Shown here in pieces: positions 6,823 to 16,862 of a DNA stretch of 64,000 bases. The stretch lies in contig NZ_CAJGZP010000001.1 of assembly GCF_904846155.1 (NCBI RefSeq), forward strand, positions 2,294,001 to 2,358,000. Reading direction: 5' to 3'. Under the pieces are notes generated by a model, which was given only the letters and a program-made list of their open reading frames with translations, did no database searches and was not told where the DNA came from. This DNA is from Psychrobacter fulvigenes (GTDB taxonomy: Bacteria; Pseudomonadota; Gammaproteobacteria; Pseudomonadales; Moraxellaceae). The stretch's first letter is position 1; every line of letters begins with the position of its first letter. The position numbers and the translations under genes are program-made.

Positions 6823-8559
6823 ATGAATTCTAAAGCTAAAGAAAACGTTAATAGCCATGCCAATAAAAGCGCCCATACTGATCACAGCAATTGGTATGCA
6901 AAACTGCATCCGATTGGCACAGCACAGCAAACCTCTGAGCCTAAACGATTACTAAATTTAAGCATTTTTTTTAGGATTTGGTTAGCCGTCGCTTTGGTAA
7001 TTATTATTTGCGGTGTACTTGTATTTACTCAGCTGTTCGGTTACGTCAAGCCCACCGCGCAGCAAGTCATTGAAGACACCTTGCTTGATACCAGTCAAAT
7101 ACTAGCAGCCAGCCTACAAGTACCATTACAGTCAGGCGAGCTATTTGAAGACAACTTTCAACAGCAGCTCGACAGCGCCTTTATCGGTACGCCCACCATA
7201 ACCAAATCATCTGATAATATCGCTAGCTCAAGATCCATCGATAGCATCAAAGAGCCCATTCATCTGAAAAAGACCCGCAGCAGCTTTCGTATCTATGTGA
7301 CAGACAGTAATGGCAAGGTTATTTACGACTCCCTGCCAACGCCTAACAATGCTGAAGGTGAGGATTATAGCCGCTGGAATGACGTTTATCTGACCCTTCG
7401 GGGGCAATATGGGGCTAGAAGTACCGCCGATGCAAACAGCAAACGCAATGGCTCAATCATGTATGTGGCACAGCCTATCAAAGATGAGATAGGCAATCTT
7501 ATCGGGGTGGTGAGTGTCGGTAAGCCTGTCGATAGCGTGTTGCCTTATCTGGACAATACACGCAATCGCATGCTTCTCACGGCATTGCTCATTAGTATCG
7601 TCGCCCTTATCTTAGCAGGACTGGTCGCATGGTGGCTTAAGCAGAGCATTACTTTGGTTACTCAATATACAAGTGCGCTGGCTGAGGACACTAAAAAGCC
7701 TTATTTTTACTTAGGCCATGAGCTCAACAGCTTAACAGACACGATCGAGACCATGAAACATCGCTTAGAAAATCGAGCGTACGTCACGGACTATGTCCAT
7801 ACCCTAACCCATGAGCTCAAAAGCCCTTTGACGGCCATTCGTGCCAGCAGTGAGCTATTAGAAGATGACGGACTGGATTATGAAGATCGGCAAATGCTCA
7901 TCCAAGCCATTGGTGAACAAAGCATCAAAATGCAGCAATTGATTGATCGGCTACTATTACTTGCCAAAATTGAACAACCGAGCTTTAAGTTGAATCGGCA
8001 GTTGACGCCTTTATTACCCTTGTTACAAAGCTTAGCTAAAGACAATGCTGCGAAACTGCAACAGCAGCAGCTCTCGCCTATTGAAATCTATATTGACGAT
8101 AAGTGCTTTACAAAAACAACGACTTTATCAGCAAATATGTTGGCAAATACCAGTGTTTTCGCTGATCAGTTCTGGTTGGTACAAGTGCTACAAAACGTGT
8201 TAGATAATGCCATTTATTTTGCCGACAGCACTGTCAACATTCATGTACATAACATAGCGCAGACGGTAACCATTGATATCTTCAATGATGGCAAATTATT
8301 ACCTGATTATGCGGTTGATAAAGCTTTTGACCGTTATTTTAGCCTATCGCATCAAACTCAAAAAGAACATACCTCTATGTCTAGTGGCGCTCTAAAAAAA
8401 GGCACTGGTCTTGGTCTAACCTTAGTTAAACAAGTGATTGAACATCACGGAGGCCATGTGACTATTCGTAATGTTAATGCTAATGATGATAGAAAGGCTG
8501 CTATCACTAAACGTTCTGGCGTGATGGTAAGCATTACCCTACCCTTAGCTAAAGATTAA
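6823..8559 (+). CDS. creC: sensor histidine kinase, CreC-like
   Basis: The partner kinase of creB, 578 residues. TM helices lie at about 46-68 and 243-266 and flank a periplasmic sensor region. A HAMP-like stretch is followed by the dimerisation/phosphoacceptor box with His330 in THELKSPLTAIRASSELL, a phrase typical of CreC. The ATPase domain shows the N box (LQNVLDNAIYF), a D box and the G box GTGLGLTLVKQ. It is about 100 residues longer than E. coli CreC, mainly from a polar N-terminal cytoplasmic tail and a longer sensor. No creD homologue is adjacent. Confidence 0.8.
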   Translation: MNSKAKENVNSHANKSAHTDHSNWYAKLHPIGTAQQTSEPKRLLNLSIFFRIWLAVALVIIICGVLVFTQLFGYVKPTAQQVIEDTLLDTSQILAASLQVPLQSGELFEDNFQQQLDSAFIGTPTITKSSDNIASSRSIDSIKEPIHLKKTRSSFRIYVTDSNGKVIYDSLPTPNNAEGEDYSRWNDVYLTLRGQYGARSTADANSKRNGSIMYVAQPIKDEIGNLIGVVSVGKPVDSVLPYLDNTRNRMLLTALLISIVALILAGLVAWWLKQSITLVTQYTSALAEDTKKPYFYLGHELNSLTDTIETMKHRLENRAYVTDYVHTLTHELKSPLTAIRASSELLEDDGLDYEDRQMLIQAIGEQSIKMQQLIDRLLLLAKIEQPSFKLNRQLTPLLPLLQSLAKDNAAKLQQQQLSPIEIYIDDKCFTKTTTLSANMLANTSVFADQFWLVQVLQNVLDNAIYFADSTVNIHVHNIAQTVTIDIFNDGKLLPDYAVDKAFDRYFSLSHQTQKEHTSMSSGALKKGTGLGLTLVKQVIEHHGGHVTIRNVNANDDRKAAITKRSGVMVSITLPLAKD

Positions 8560-8733
8560 AAAGGTTGCGCGAAATAAATACTTGTCTTTTTCAATAAGTC
8601 TTTTTCAATTATTAAAAGCCAAATTATTGATGACAGTTCATTAACTTTCCATCATTCCTACATATATTTTCTATCTTCTTGTTTTACGATAGCGTTATTC
8701 AAATTCGTAAATAAAACTTAAGAGAGAAATTCT

Positions 8734-8919
8734 ATGCAACATATTGTTATTAAAAGCTTGCTAGGCCAGAACCGCCATCATTGCGCACAGACTTTATCAA
8801 ACCACGGCATCGACAGTATTGAATTTGGCCATTGGTTGGCCATTCCCAGTCAGCAATTATTATTGGTTTTTCGTCATCAGCAGTGTGTGGCTATTGATGA
8901 TTATCAATTGGCAGCTTAA
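8734..8919 (+). CDS. small hypothetical protein
   Basis: A 61-residue ORF that I do not recognise. Support comes from a purine-rich SD (AGAGAGAAA, 8-10 nt upstream of the ATG), a coherent soluble composition with many His and Gln, and its place between creC and a strong hairpin. It has no membrane segment or Cys motif. It could be the last member of the creBC transcript (175 nt gap) or be expressed alone. Comparison with other Moraxellaceae would decide whether it is conserved. Confidence 0.5.
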   Translation: MQHIVIKSLLGQNRHHCAQTLSNHGIDSIEFGHWLAIPSQQLLLVFRHQQCVAIDDYQLAA

Positions 8920-8984
8920 GACTGCTATTAATTTGCCAACTAGAACTCAACCATCAACTGGGTAATTACCCTTTTAAACATCCA

Positions 8985-9038
8985 TAAAAAAGCCCTCTAT
9001 CGTTTCTAATCATATTTCATTAGAAACGATAGAGAGCT
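8985..9038. terminator. aroC terminator, long perfect hairpin
   Basis: Arms 8995-9010 and 9019-9034 (CTCTATCGTTTCTAAT and its complement) pair over 16 bp with an 8-nt loop, extended by three more pairs after one mismatch. On the minus strand it is followed by TTTTTT, so it primarily ends aroC. On the plus strand it may also stop read-through from creBC. Confidence 0.85.
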
Positions 9039-9068
9039 AATCGCTTTACAATATACTTTGAGGCGACT

Positions 9069-10172
9069 CTAAGTAATCGATTCTACCGGTTGCTTAACAT
9101 CCCCGTTTTGACCACGATGACGCAGATAATGATCGAGCAATACAATCGCTAGCATGGCTTCTGCAATGGGCGTTGCACGTACCCCAACACAAGGATCATG
9201 ACGACCCTTGGTAAGCATATCGACCGCCTCGCCTTGAGTGTTGATACTCTTGCCAGGGGTAGTAATACTAGACGTTGGCTTAAGCGCGATACTGACACTG
9301 ATATCTTGTCCTGACGAGATGCCGCCCAAGATACCGCCAGCATGATTGGCAGTGAAGCCATCTGGCGTCAGCTCATCACGAGAGCTATGACCAAACTGCC
9401 CAGCCACCGCCATACCATCACCAATTTCTACGCCTTTGACCGCATTGATGCTCATCATCGCATGGGCAATATCAGCATCTAAGCGATCGAATACTGGCTC
9501 ACCAAGTCCGACCGGTACGCCACTGGCGATAACTTCTAACTTCGCCCCGCAGCTAGTACCTTCACGGCGGAGACTGTCTATCAAGGTCTCAAAGCGACCA
9601 ATAGCGTCTTTGTCAGCAGTGAAGAACGGGTTGCTATTTACGAAGTCCCAATCAATTTGGCTAGGGTCTGTGACGTTACTATATTCATTACCAATTTGGG
9701 TAACATGACCACGGATTTGCACGCCCAAGCGATCTTGCAAATACTTCTTAGCAATAGCACCAGCCGCCACTCGCATCGCCGTCTCACGTGCAGATGAGCG
9801 CCCGCCGCCGCGATAGTCGCGAAAACCATACTTCATACTGTAAGTATAGTCAGCATGACCTGGGCGAAAAGTGTCTTTAATCTCGCTATAGTCTTTTGAT
9901 TTTTGATTGGTATTACGAATCAGCAGACCAATAGACGTACCAGTAGTTTTGCCTTCAAACACGCCAGAGATAATCTCGACTTCGTCAGACTCGCGGCGCT
10001 GAGTTGAGTACTTAGAGGTACCCGGTTTACGACGGTCCAAATCTACCTGCAAGTCGTCTGCGGATAATGCCAAACCTGGTGGTACGCCATCGACGATTGC
10101 CATGAGACCTGCACCGTGCGATTCACCGCAAGTGGTGACAGTGAAAACCTGCCCAATACTATTGCCTGCCAT
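9069..10172 (-). CDS. aroC: chorismate synthase
   Basis: Catalyses the last shikimate step, 5-enolpyruvylshikimate-3-phosphate to chorismate, using reduced FMN. At 367 residues it has the family length. Signatures are visible: GESHG near residue 16, the second block [29 protein letters not shown], and the C-terminal [17 protein letters not shown]. It lies 65 nt downstream of prmB on the same strand, the usual gammaproteobacterial neighbour, and ends at the strong hairpin at 8985-9038. Confidence 0.98.
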   Translation of the reverse strand: MAGNSIGQVFTVTTCGESHGAGLMAIVDGVPPGLALSADDLQVDLDRRKPGTSKYSTQRRESDEVEIISGVFEGKTTGTSIGLLIRNTNQKSKDYSEIKDTFRPGHADYTYSMKYGFRDYRGGGRSSARETAMRVAAGAIAKKYLQDRLGVQIRGHVTQIGNEYSNVTDPSQIDWDFVNSNPFFTADKDAIGRFETLIDSLRREGTSCGAKLEVIASGVPVGLGEPVFDRLDADIAHAMMSINAVKGVEIGDGMAVAGQFGHSSRDELTPDGFTANHAGGILGGISSGQDISVSIALKPTSSITTPGKSINTQGEAVDMLTKGRHDPCVGVRATPIAEAMLAIVLLDHYLRHRGQNGDVKQPVESIT

Positions 10173-10237
10173 ATCTATCCTTAAACCAATAAAATCTATT
10201 TAGAAGCGTCTAATTGAGGTCTAGAGCAATCACTATA

Positions 10238-11407
10238 CTACTGAGCATTATCCAGTAGCTGTACATAGTGCGCAAACAGCTCACGATATTCCATCAGCTC
10301 ATCATAAGTAATGGCAAACACACCATGACCGCCAAGCGCGAATTTGAGCCAATCAAACTGGATGTCTGGATAAGCTTGACTGAGCGCCCACTCACTATCT
10401 CCCACTTCACACACCAGCAAACCCTCGGGGCTAAGATAGTCTGGCGCCTCAAATAAAATACGATGCACCAAATCCAGCCCATCTTGACCTGCGGCTAGTG
10501 CGTGCTCAGGCTCATACAAAAACTCAGGTGGCAAGTCTGCCATGATAGCCGCATCGACATACGGCGGATTGGTTACGATGAGCTCGTACTGATTTTCGGC
10601 AGGAATTTTCGCGAATAAGTCAGATTCAATCACATTCACTTGATGACCAAGATCATGATGATCGACGTTGACCATAGCGACTTCAAGCGCGCCTTTATCA
10701 ATATCGACAGCATCCACTAGCGCATCCACAAAACGTGTCGCCAGCGCGATCGCAATACAACCAGAGCCAGTACACAAATCTAAAATGCGCTCTGGCTGTG
10801 ACAATTGTTTCACCTCAAGCCCGTGCTCATAAAACTTAGCAGGTTGCTCATTGGCGGTCATACCAAGAGGCTTGGCAAGCTCATTGATATCAAAGTACGG
10901 ATAAAACTGTTGGCGAATCAACTCGGCTACTGGCGAGCGTGGAATAAGCACGCGCTCATCCACGTAAAAAGGCAAGTCGCAGAAATAAGCCAAATTAATC
11001 AGGTAGCTTAGCGGCTTGCGCTCAGCGATACGCTCTTCTAGCAAGCTCAATACTGCTTGCTTCTCTGAAGCCGTCAAGCGGCAGTCAAGTATCTGCTCGT
11101 TCGCTGCCCAGTCCAAAGACAAAGAATGCAAGACAATAGCAGCTGCTTCAGCAAACTCATCATTGGTCCCTTGCGCGACGACGACGTCGTAATTGCGTAG
11201 CTGTGTCACTGCAAAACGAATAAAGTCACGAATGCTAAATAGCTGTTCACGTGCTTCTTCAAGCTCGCTATGCAGGTTTGCATAGTCGCTGTGATCAGTA
11301 GCAAACTCTGTCTCGCTTCCTATATCATCTTCCAAGTCTAGAGTTTCTTGATCATTGAGATATTGGTTTTGAAACTCTTCTGCACTCATAGTCTGGTGTT
11401 CTGGCAT
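10238..11407 (-). CDS. prmB: ribosomal protein L3 N5-glutamine methyltransferase
   Basis: Methylates a glutamine of ribosomal protein L3 using S-adenosylmethionine. The Rossmann motif is LDLCTGSGCIAIALA and the catalytic NPPYV begins at Asn280. LIPRSPVAELI is diagnostic of PrmB as opposed to PrmC. At 389 residues it exceeds the usual 300-310 because of an acidic N-terminal extension of about 60 residues (many Glu and Asp) before the helical domain. The codon at 11407 gives the full frame. Internal Met7 is an alternative start. It is followed by aroC. Confidence 0.94.
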   Translation of the reverse strand: MPEHQTMSAEEFQNQYLNDQETLDLEDDIGSETEFATDHSDYANLHSELEEAREQLFSIRDFIRFAVTQLRNYDVVVAQGTNDEFAEAAAIVLHSLSLDWAANEQILDCRLTASEKQAVLSLLEERIAERKPLSYLINLAYFCDLPFYVDERVLIPRSPVAELIRQQFYPYFDINELAKPLGMTANEQPAKFYEHGLEVKQLSQPERILDLCTGSGCIAIALATRFVDALVDAVDIDKGALEVAMVNVDHHDLGHQVNVIESDLFAKIPAENQYELIVTNPPYVDAAIMADLPPEFLYEPEHALAAGQDGLDLVHRILFEAPDYLSPEGLLVCEVGDSEWALSQAYPDIQFDWLKFALGGHGVFAITYDELMEYRELFAHYVQLLDNAQ

Positions 11408-11769
11408 ATCGCACCTTGCTAGTTACATGTTGGCTACATGCTGGTTGGTTAAATAAAATATTGTTCTCGCATTATAGACGCAAAGCCGATACAGCGCCAA
11501 CGACTATAAGTATTAGTTTAAAAGAATGTACTGACAAATCTCTAAGATGCCTCTGGCCTGCCCTGTCAACATCTTGCTAAAAACTTGCTATAACAAGCAT
11601 TTACGCAATTTGACAGTCAAACTATTGATTGAACATTGCCTGATTGTAGTCAATACGTCAGCATTTGACGCTTAGCATTTCATCAATGCAAAAAGATGTG
11701 TCAAAAGTTTGCGTAGCGTCTGAATTATGAGCATAATAGCCTCACTGTAACAACTAACTGTGATCAAAC
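11408..11769. other. divergent intergenic region
   Basis: Spacer between prmB (minus) and the L,D-transpeptidase (plus). A CATAAT near 11732 is a plausible -10 for the transpeptidase, but without a clear -35. No ORF with an SD is present. Confidence 0.4.
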
Positions 11770-13185
11770 ATGATGAAAATAAAGCCACTTATTACCGCTA
11801 TGTCTATCGCTGTTATCAGCGCCAGTATTGGCATTAGCGCATTTGCTGCAACGACCGACAGCTCTCGCACCCTACCAATACGCACTGCTGACTCACTGCC
11901 TAGTATCGCCAAAAAAGTTAGCCTCGATGTGCAAGAAAATCGTAGCAGCTCAACCACTGGCAGCTCAACTACCGATAGTAGCAAGGTAGCACCTAAGTCT
12001 ACTGACCGCATGAGCCAGCTGATTGACTCAAAGAAAAAAGCCAATCAAGTAGAAGCGCCAGCCGTAGCAGCTGACAACATGAGTGCGCAAGAGCTGACTC
12101 GCAAAGACGAGCAATCTGATAGCACTGACGACATCACTGAAGGTCAAGCTTTTGCCGCCCCTAGTGATGCCGCTCCTATCGACTCAACTGATCCGTTGTC
12201 TTTTGAGCTGCCTGCCGATCAGCAACTACAAGGCGCCAGCGATGACACTGCCATCAAAAGTATCGAAGACAAAGATGGCAAAAGATATACCACGCTGAAC
12301 CTATCCAACTATGCCAAACAAGTAAACGATGCCATTTGGTCGCCGAATATGAAAGTCAACTCAGCGATGACGATTAAGATGCAGGCTTTGCTTGATTGGA
12401 ACCATGCGTCTCCTGGTCCAATTGATGGCGGTTGGGGCATGAATAGCAGAAAAGCCTTAACCAATTTCCAAACCATGAAAGGCTTGCCAGCAACGGGTAA
12501 GATGGATCAAAAAACATGGGATGCCTTGATTAAAAACATTCCTGCCAACAAACCTGTGCTCGTGACATATACGCTCACTGAAGATGATATCAATACCAAG
12601 TTTGCGACCACTCCTGCTGGCTCAGAAGCCAAGTCAAAGATGAAAGGCTTGTATTACCAAGACATCAAAGAGATGCTTGCCGAGCGCTTTCATATGGATG
12701 TACGCTACTTAGATAAGCTCAACAAAAATAAAAACTATCAAGCAGGTGAAACCATTACTGTGGTCAACAACCGCGCACCGCTTAACAAGCGAATCAACCG
12801 TGTGGTGGCAAACAAAGCAGACAAAACTTTATATGCTTATAATGGTAACCAATTGGTCGCCACCTATCCAACCACTGTCGGTAGTGATGCCACTCCTTCA
12901 CCTCAAGGCACGTTTAAAATCATCAATAGAGTGAAGATGCCTTGGTATAAAGCGACTGTCGGTGACGGTGCTCAAAAGAAGGTGCATATGCTACCACCAG
13001 GCCCGAATAACCCAGTAGGCGTGGTGTGGATGGGACTATCCAAACCCTCTTATGGTATTCATGGCTCGCCAAAGCCTGAAGGCATCAGCCGTCAAGCATC
13101 AGCAGGCTGTGTACGCTTGACCAACTGGGACGTGTTAGAAGTCTATGCCAATATCGAAAATGGCGCGACAGTCGAGCTCAAATAA
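11770..13185 (+). CDS. L,D-transpeptidase (YkuD) with peptidoglycan-binding domain
   Basis: A periplasmic cell-wall enzyme of 471 residues that makes 3-3 crosslinks or attaches proteins to peptidoglycan. A signal peptide (about 1-25, ending near AFA) precedes a disordered Ser/Thr/Asp-rich region (to about 190). A PG_binding_1 domain follows (about 200-255, PIDGGWGMNSRKALTNFQ), then a LysM-like spacer. The YkuD domain lies at about 345-470 with HGS and catalytic Cys447 in SAGCVRL. No strong SD precedes the ATG. ATG 11773 is an equally possible start. It is a monocistronic gene with its own terminator. Confidence 0.93.
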   Translation: MMKIKPLITAMSIAVISASIGISAFAATTDSSRTLPIRTADSLPSIAKKVSLDVQENRSSSTTGSSTTDSSKVAPKSTDRMSQLIDSKKKANQVEAPAVAADNMSAQELTRKDEQSDSTDDITEGQAFAAPSDAAPIDSTDPLSFELPADQQLQGASDDTAIKSIEDKDGKRYTTLNLSNYAKQVNDAIWSPNMKVNSAMTIKMQALLDWNHASPGPIDGGWGMNSRKALTNFQTMKGLPATGKMDQKTWDALIKNIPANKPVLVTYTLTEDDINTKFATTPAGSEAKSKMKGLYYQDIKEMLAERFHMDVRYLDKLNKNKNYQAGETITVVNNRAPLNKRINRVVANKADKTLYAYNGNQLVATYPTTVGSDATPSPQGTFKIINRVKMPWYKATVGDGAQKKVHMLPPGPNNPVGVVWMGLSKPSYGIHGSPKPEGISRQASAGCVRLTNWDVLEVYANIENGATVELK

Positions 13186-13221
13186 TCAGTATGCAACGAC
13201 AGCTTAGAAGTTAGATATAAT

Positions 13222-13250
13222 AAAAAGACCTTTTCGTAAGGTCTTTTTGT
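13222..13250 (+). terminator. terminator of the L,D-transpeptidase gene
   Basis: AAAAAGACCTT / AAGGTCTTTTT with loop TTCGT, followed by more T, 36 nt after the stop codon. Confidence 0.88.
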
Positions 13251-13385
13251 TTTTTGACTGTTGGTTTAGTTATAAAGTATGGTCAATTCAATGTAAAAGA
13301 GGTAACAGAATGCAGATGGCTATATGGCACCTTCAACGAGAGACTATCACTCTTTTATAGTAGATTGAATAACTAGGAGTTAATT

Positions 13386-14177
13386 ATGAAAACAGTGATG
13401 TTTATAGGTTACGGATCTATGGCAAGAAAGGTGCACGAGATGCTACCTAAAAATGTCATATTGTCGACTGTATTGGCCAGCGCTAGAAGCGCAAGCAGAC
13501 TAAAAGCGGAGATAGGCGATGCTGTCAATGTGATTACCTCGGTAGATGATTTGGTAGAGGTGCCTGATATCGCTATTGAAATGGCAGGACAAGAGGGAGT
13601 CAAAGAACACGGTCTAAAAATTTTAAAAAAAGGCATACCACTTTGGATTGTCTCGGTTGGCGCTTTTACCGATGAAAAATTAGCGATAGCGCTACATGAT
13701 GCCGCTAAGGCGCACGGGGTAAAAATTCATATCTTAGCAGGAGCAGTAGCAGGCATTGATGGTATCAATGCTGCAAGCTTAGCGGGACTAGATAAAGTGA
13801 TAGATCAAGGCAGAAAAAGCCCGTCTGGTTGGCAAGGCAGTCATGCTGACGAGCTTATTGATTACGACTCTTTAGACAAAGCAACGGTGTTTTTTACAGG
13901 CAGTGCCAGAGACGCTGCGACTTTATTTCCTGAAAACTCGAATGTAGCAGCAACCATCGCTCTTGCAGGGGTTGGACTTGATGACACCCAAGTGGAATTG
14001 GTTGTCGATCCAGCGCTTGAACACAACATTCATCGTATAATGGCTGAAGGCACGTTTGGTAAGCTTGAAATCAGCATCACAGGCCTACCCTTAGCTGAAA
14101 ACCCCAGAACTTCGAGTTTAGCAGCATTTAGCGCATTACGTCTGTGCCACCAGCTTGACCAAGCTCTACAAATATGA
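13386..14177 (+). CDS. nadX: L-aspartate dehydrogenase (NadX family)
   Basis: Oxidises L-aspartate to iminoaspartate with NAD(P), an alternative to NadB for the first step of NAD synthesis, or serves in aspartate metabolism. At 263 residues it has the family length. The N-terminal Rossmann motif is FIGYGSMA, and the family block includes AGAVAGIDG, ENSNVAATIALAGVGLD and the C-terminal GLPLAENPRTSSLAA. SD AGGAG lies 9 nt before the ATG. It is a single gene between two terminators. No other NAD pathway gene is adjacent, although nadK lies about 14 kb downstream. Confidence 0.9.
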   Translation: MKTVMFIGYGSMARKVHEMLPKNVILSTVLASARSASRLKAEIGDAVNVITSVDDLVEVPDIAIEMAGQEGVKEHGLKILKKGIPLWIVSVGAFTDEKLAIALHDAAKAHGVKIHILAGAVAGIDGINAASLAGLDKVIDQGRKSPSGWQGSHADELIDYDSLDKATVFFTGSARDAATLFPENSNVAATIALAGVGLDDTQVELVVDPALEHNIHRIMAEGTFGKLEISITGLPLAENPRTSSLAAFSALRLCHQLDQALQI

Positions 14178-14211
14178 AGTCAAATTAGGACTCGTCTTCA
14201 ATTGATATAAA

Positions 14212-14238
14212 AAAACAGCCTCTAATGGGCTGTTTTAA
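14212..14238. terminator. terminator after nadX
   Basis: AAAACAGCC / GGCTGTTTT hairpin with loop TCTAATG and flanking A and T runs on both sides. It can serve nadX and the convergent small membrane protein gene. Confidence 0.82.
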
Positions 14239-14298
14239 AATTTGTTAGTCGCTACTCTTTTGTGAGTTGTTACTCTACAGTATAAAAGTGCTCATTAA

Positions 14299-14517
14299 CT
14301 AGGCTCGATGTCCGTTTTTACCTTCTTCGCCTGTGATGCTTCCGATTTTTTTAGTAAAAAATAAGCCAGCTGGAATAGAAACCAATAGGCCAACAGCCAC
14401 AGCGATTTGAATATGAGGAATCTCATTAAACCCTGTCACTAGAGCGGCAATCATGAGCACACCGACGATGACGGTTGCTGCCATAGAGTAGATCATTGAA
14501 AATAACGGCCAGTTCAT
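14299..14517 (-). CDS. small inner-membrane protein, two TM helices
   Basis: A 72-residue protein with hydrophobic helices at about 7-28 and 35-55 and a charged, Gly-rich C-terminal tail. The layout (short N-terminal tail, helix, hydrophilic turn NEIPHI, second helix, KKIG) is like the small bacterial membrane proteins that databases mislabel as CTP synthetase. A weak purine stretch precedes the ATG. It converges on nadX. The function is unknown. Confidence 0.65.
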   Translation of the reverse strand: MNWPLFSMIYSMAATVIVGVLMIAALVTGFNEIPHIQIAVAVGLLVSIPAGLFFTKKIGSITGEEGKNGHRA

Positions 14518-14937
14518 GGTTTATTCCTTATATTTTTTGTGGTTATACCTATATTTATACACTAATTCCTTACAAAAAGTAAGCCTTAACCATAGACTGG
14601 TAAGACAACAATAATAAGAGACTTACAGATAAACCCATGCTATAATTAGGGATTTATATATCGGCTATTTTATGCTCGCTTACAGAGTATCTTATCTAAA
14701 GCCATTGAGCATTTATAACAGTCAGCACCCCCTCCCTATATAAATCATCTTTTAGTATTTTTTCCTAATATCATTCCCTAGTACTGTTCCGTTATCTGCA
14801 ATCTTGATTGCGCGCGTTAATACCTTTTTCTGTATCGCTCTTCTTTTTTAATATTTTTGAGTCATAAAATCTGCTAGGCTTTTACTGATTTACCATTACA
14901 ATGGTGGTTCTTACTCATCTGCTAAAGCTCTGTCGCC
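14518..14937. other. intergenic, 420 bp, no gene seen
   Basis: AT-rich spacer between divergent genes. It presumably contains promoters for the small membrane protein (minus) and the DUF389 gene (plus). No stable hairpin, RNA gene or ORF with an SD was recognised. Confidence 0.4.
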
Positions 14938-16686
14938 ATGACTTCATCTAATAACCACTCACCTGACTCTTTATCTAAACAACATCCACTAGATAATGCA
15001 GACCATACTAATAATAATGAAGCGACCACCGAGCCTGACACCCAAACAGCGCAAGAGCCTTTAACCGACCCTATCAATAATTTGTCTGCGAAAAGTGCTG
15101 AGAAAAATAAAGATAATAAGGAAGAGACAGATGGTGAAGAAAGTACAGAGAGAGAAGATCAAAAAGTAGAAACCGATTGCGCACAGCATCCTGAATCTGA
15201 AGTCACCATCACCTCGCCTAGCCCTGATGTGGTTATTGCTACCGTAGAAACCCCAGATGTTGAAGACTTGGTTCATGAGGACATAAAAGCAGAGCAACAA
15301 AACCACAGCGCATCAACCTCCTCCGAAGTAACAACGACCCAACAAAACAACTCTAAAGATAATGATACTCAAGCAACCCATACAGAGAACGATAGCGTCA
15401 ATGAAGGACAGAGTGACAACAACACAGACAGTCTTGATAAAACAAATAGTGTCGGTGATGAAGTCAATCAAAGTGAGTCAAACCAACATAGCTTTAATGA
15501 AAAAGAGCACGCGAAGAAACAAAGCCTCACTTCTGAAGATGGCGAAAATGAAGAATATCTGGATGATGAAGAAAAACAAGAGGCTGTCGAAAAACAGAAA
15601 GAAGCCAAACTCGAATCTTATAAGCAGTTCGTCGCTGAACAGTTTAGTCATCAAAAAGTAGATTATCCTGAGGTACGGGTCAAAATCGAGGCCAATGCCT
15701 TACCGAGCAAAATGTACTTTGTGATGAATATCCTCTCTGCCATTATTGCCAGTTATGGATTGGTGACCAATTCTGCAGCAGTAGTGATTGGCGCGATGCT
15801 CGTCGCCATGATGCTAGGCCCTATTACTGGCATAGCATTGGCGATTATTGATCACCGTGCGCCTCTACTACGCAAATCGCTATTCACCGTGATAGCTGGC
15901 GTATCTTTGGTAGTCTTGGTTGGATTTTTGGTAGGTTGGCTGCATAAGGAACAACCGCTAACCGCAGAGATCCTATCACGTACTCAGCCGACGTCGATGG
16001 ATTTGATGATTGCACTCGCAGGCGGCACGGCGGGTGCATACGCTATGGTCTCTCCGCATTTATCAGTCGCTGTGGTCGGCGTGGCAGTTGCAACGGCGTT
16101 GGTACCGCCATTAGCGGCCAGTGGTATTTTATTTGCCAATGGTGAGACCCAGCTCGGGCTTGGGGCATTGCTACTCGCTATCACCAACATCATCGCCATT
16201 CAATTTACCAATGCCTTAGTACTATGGGTTTTAGGCTTTCGGCGCTTAGTCGATGACGATTATAAGTCGAGCAATTATTTGACCTTTTTGCGCCGTAATG
16301 CTGTCACCCTACTGCTACTGGTTGGGCTAGGTATCTATTTATCATACAATCTGAATAAAAACGCCAATCAACAAACTTTTGAGAATAGTATCAAAACAGC
16401 GATTAACAACTACTTTATCGATAAAGGCAATGTGCTGACCAATACTCAGTTTGATAATACCTCTGAGCACTTAACCATTCGCGCCGTCATTCAGGGTGAG
16501 ACGACGCCAAGCTCCTATGATGTGCGCCAAATTGAGGCCATTATCTCTAAAGATATGGCGGATAGCTTTGCTACCGACACGCCTATTAAACTGCAATTAC
16601 GCTATTTTCCTGTACAAGTGATTGAGGCCGATCCATTGACTGCTGATAAGCTTGATAAAACCGATGCCGCAATTTTGACTAATTAG
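14938..16686 (+). CDS. DUF389 membrane protein with long acidic N-terminal domain
   Basis: A 582-residue protein. Residues 1-230 are low-complexity and strongly acidic and polar (Asn, Asp, Glu, Gln, Ser, Thr), likely disordered. A short charged helix is followed by a DUF389 domain (about 255-490) with five or six TM segments, starting KMYFVMNILSAIIASYGLVT and AAVVIGAMLVAMMLGPITGI. The C-terminal 90 residues form a soluble domain. DUF389 proteins are inner-membrane proteins of unknown transport or sensing role. The start ATG (14938) has no clear SD. A start further inside the disordered region cannot be excluded. Confidence 0.8.
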   Translation: MTSSNNHSPDSLSKQHPLDNADHTNNNEATTEPDTQTAQEPLTDPINNLSAKSAEKNKDNKEETDGEESTEREDQKVETDCAQHPESEVTITSPSPDVVIATVETPDVEDLVHEDIKAEQQNHSASTSSEVTTTQQNNSKDNDTQATHTENDSVNEGQSDNNTDSLDKTNSVGDEVNQSESNQHSFNEKEHAKKQSLTSEDGENEEYLDDEEKQEAVEKQKEAKLESYKQFVAEQFSHQKVDYPEVRVKIEANALPSKMYFVMNILSAIIASYGLVTNSAAVVIGAMLVAMMLGPITGIALAIIDHRAPLLRKSLFTVIAGVSLVVLVGFLVGWLHKEQPLTAEILSRTQPTSMDLMIALAGGTAGAYAMVSPHLSVAVVGVAVATALVPPLAASGILFANGETQLGLGALLLAITNIIAIQFTNALVLWVLGFRRLVDDDYKSSNYLTFLRRNAVTLLLLVGLGIYLSYNLNKNANQQTFENSIKTAINNYFIDKGNVLTNTQFDNTSEHLTIRAVIQGETTPSSYDVRQIEAIISKDMADSFATDTPIKLQLRYFPVQVIEADPLTADKLDKTDAAILTN

Positions 16687-16862
16687 CCCTTAAGCTAACA
16701 AACCCTAGTCTACCTTCTCAACAACCTGCAAAAACTCAGGCTTTTTATGTATAAAGCCTTGCCGCCATGATCTAACCACCTGATGCCCAATCCTCTTGCA
16801 ATGAAGTACTGAATATCCATTCCTGATGTGATCATGGCAACGATCGAGATCTCTTATATTTA

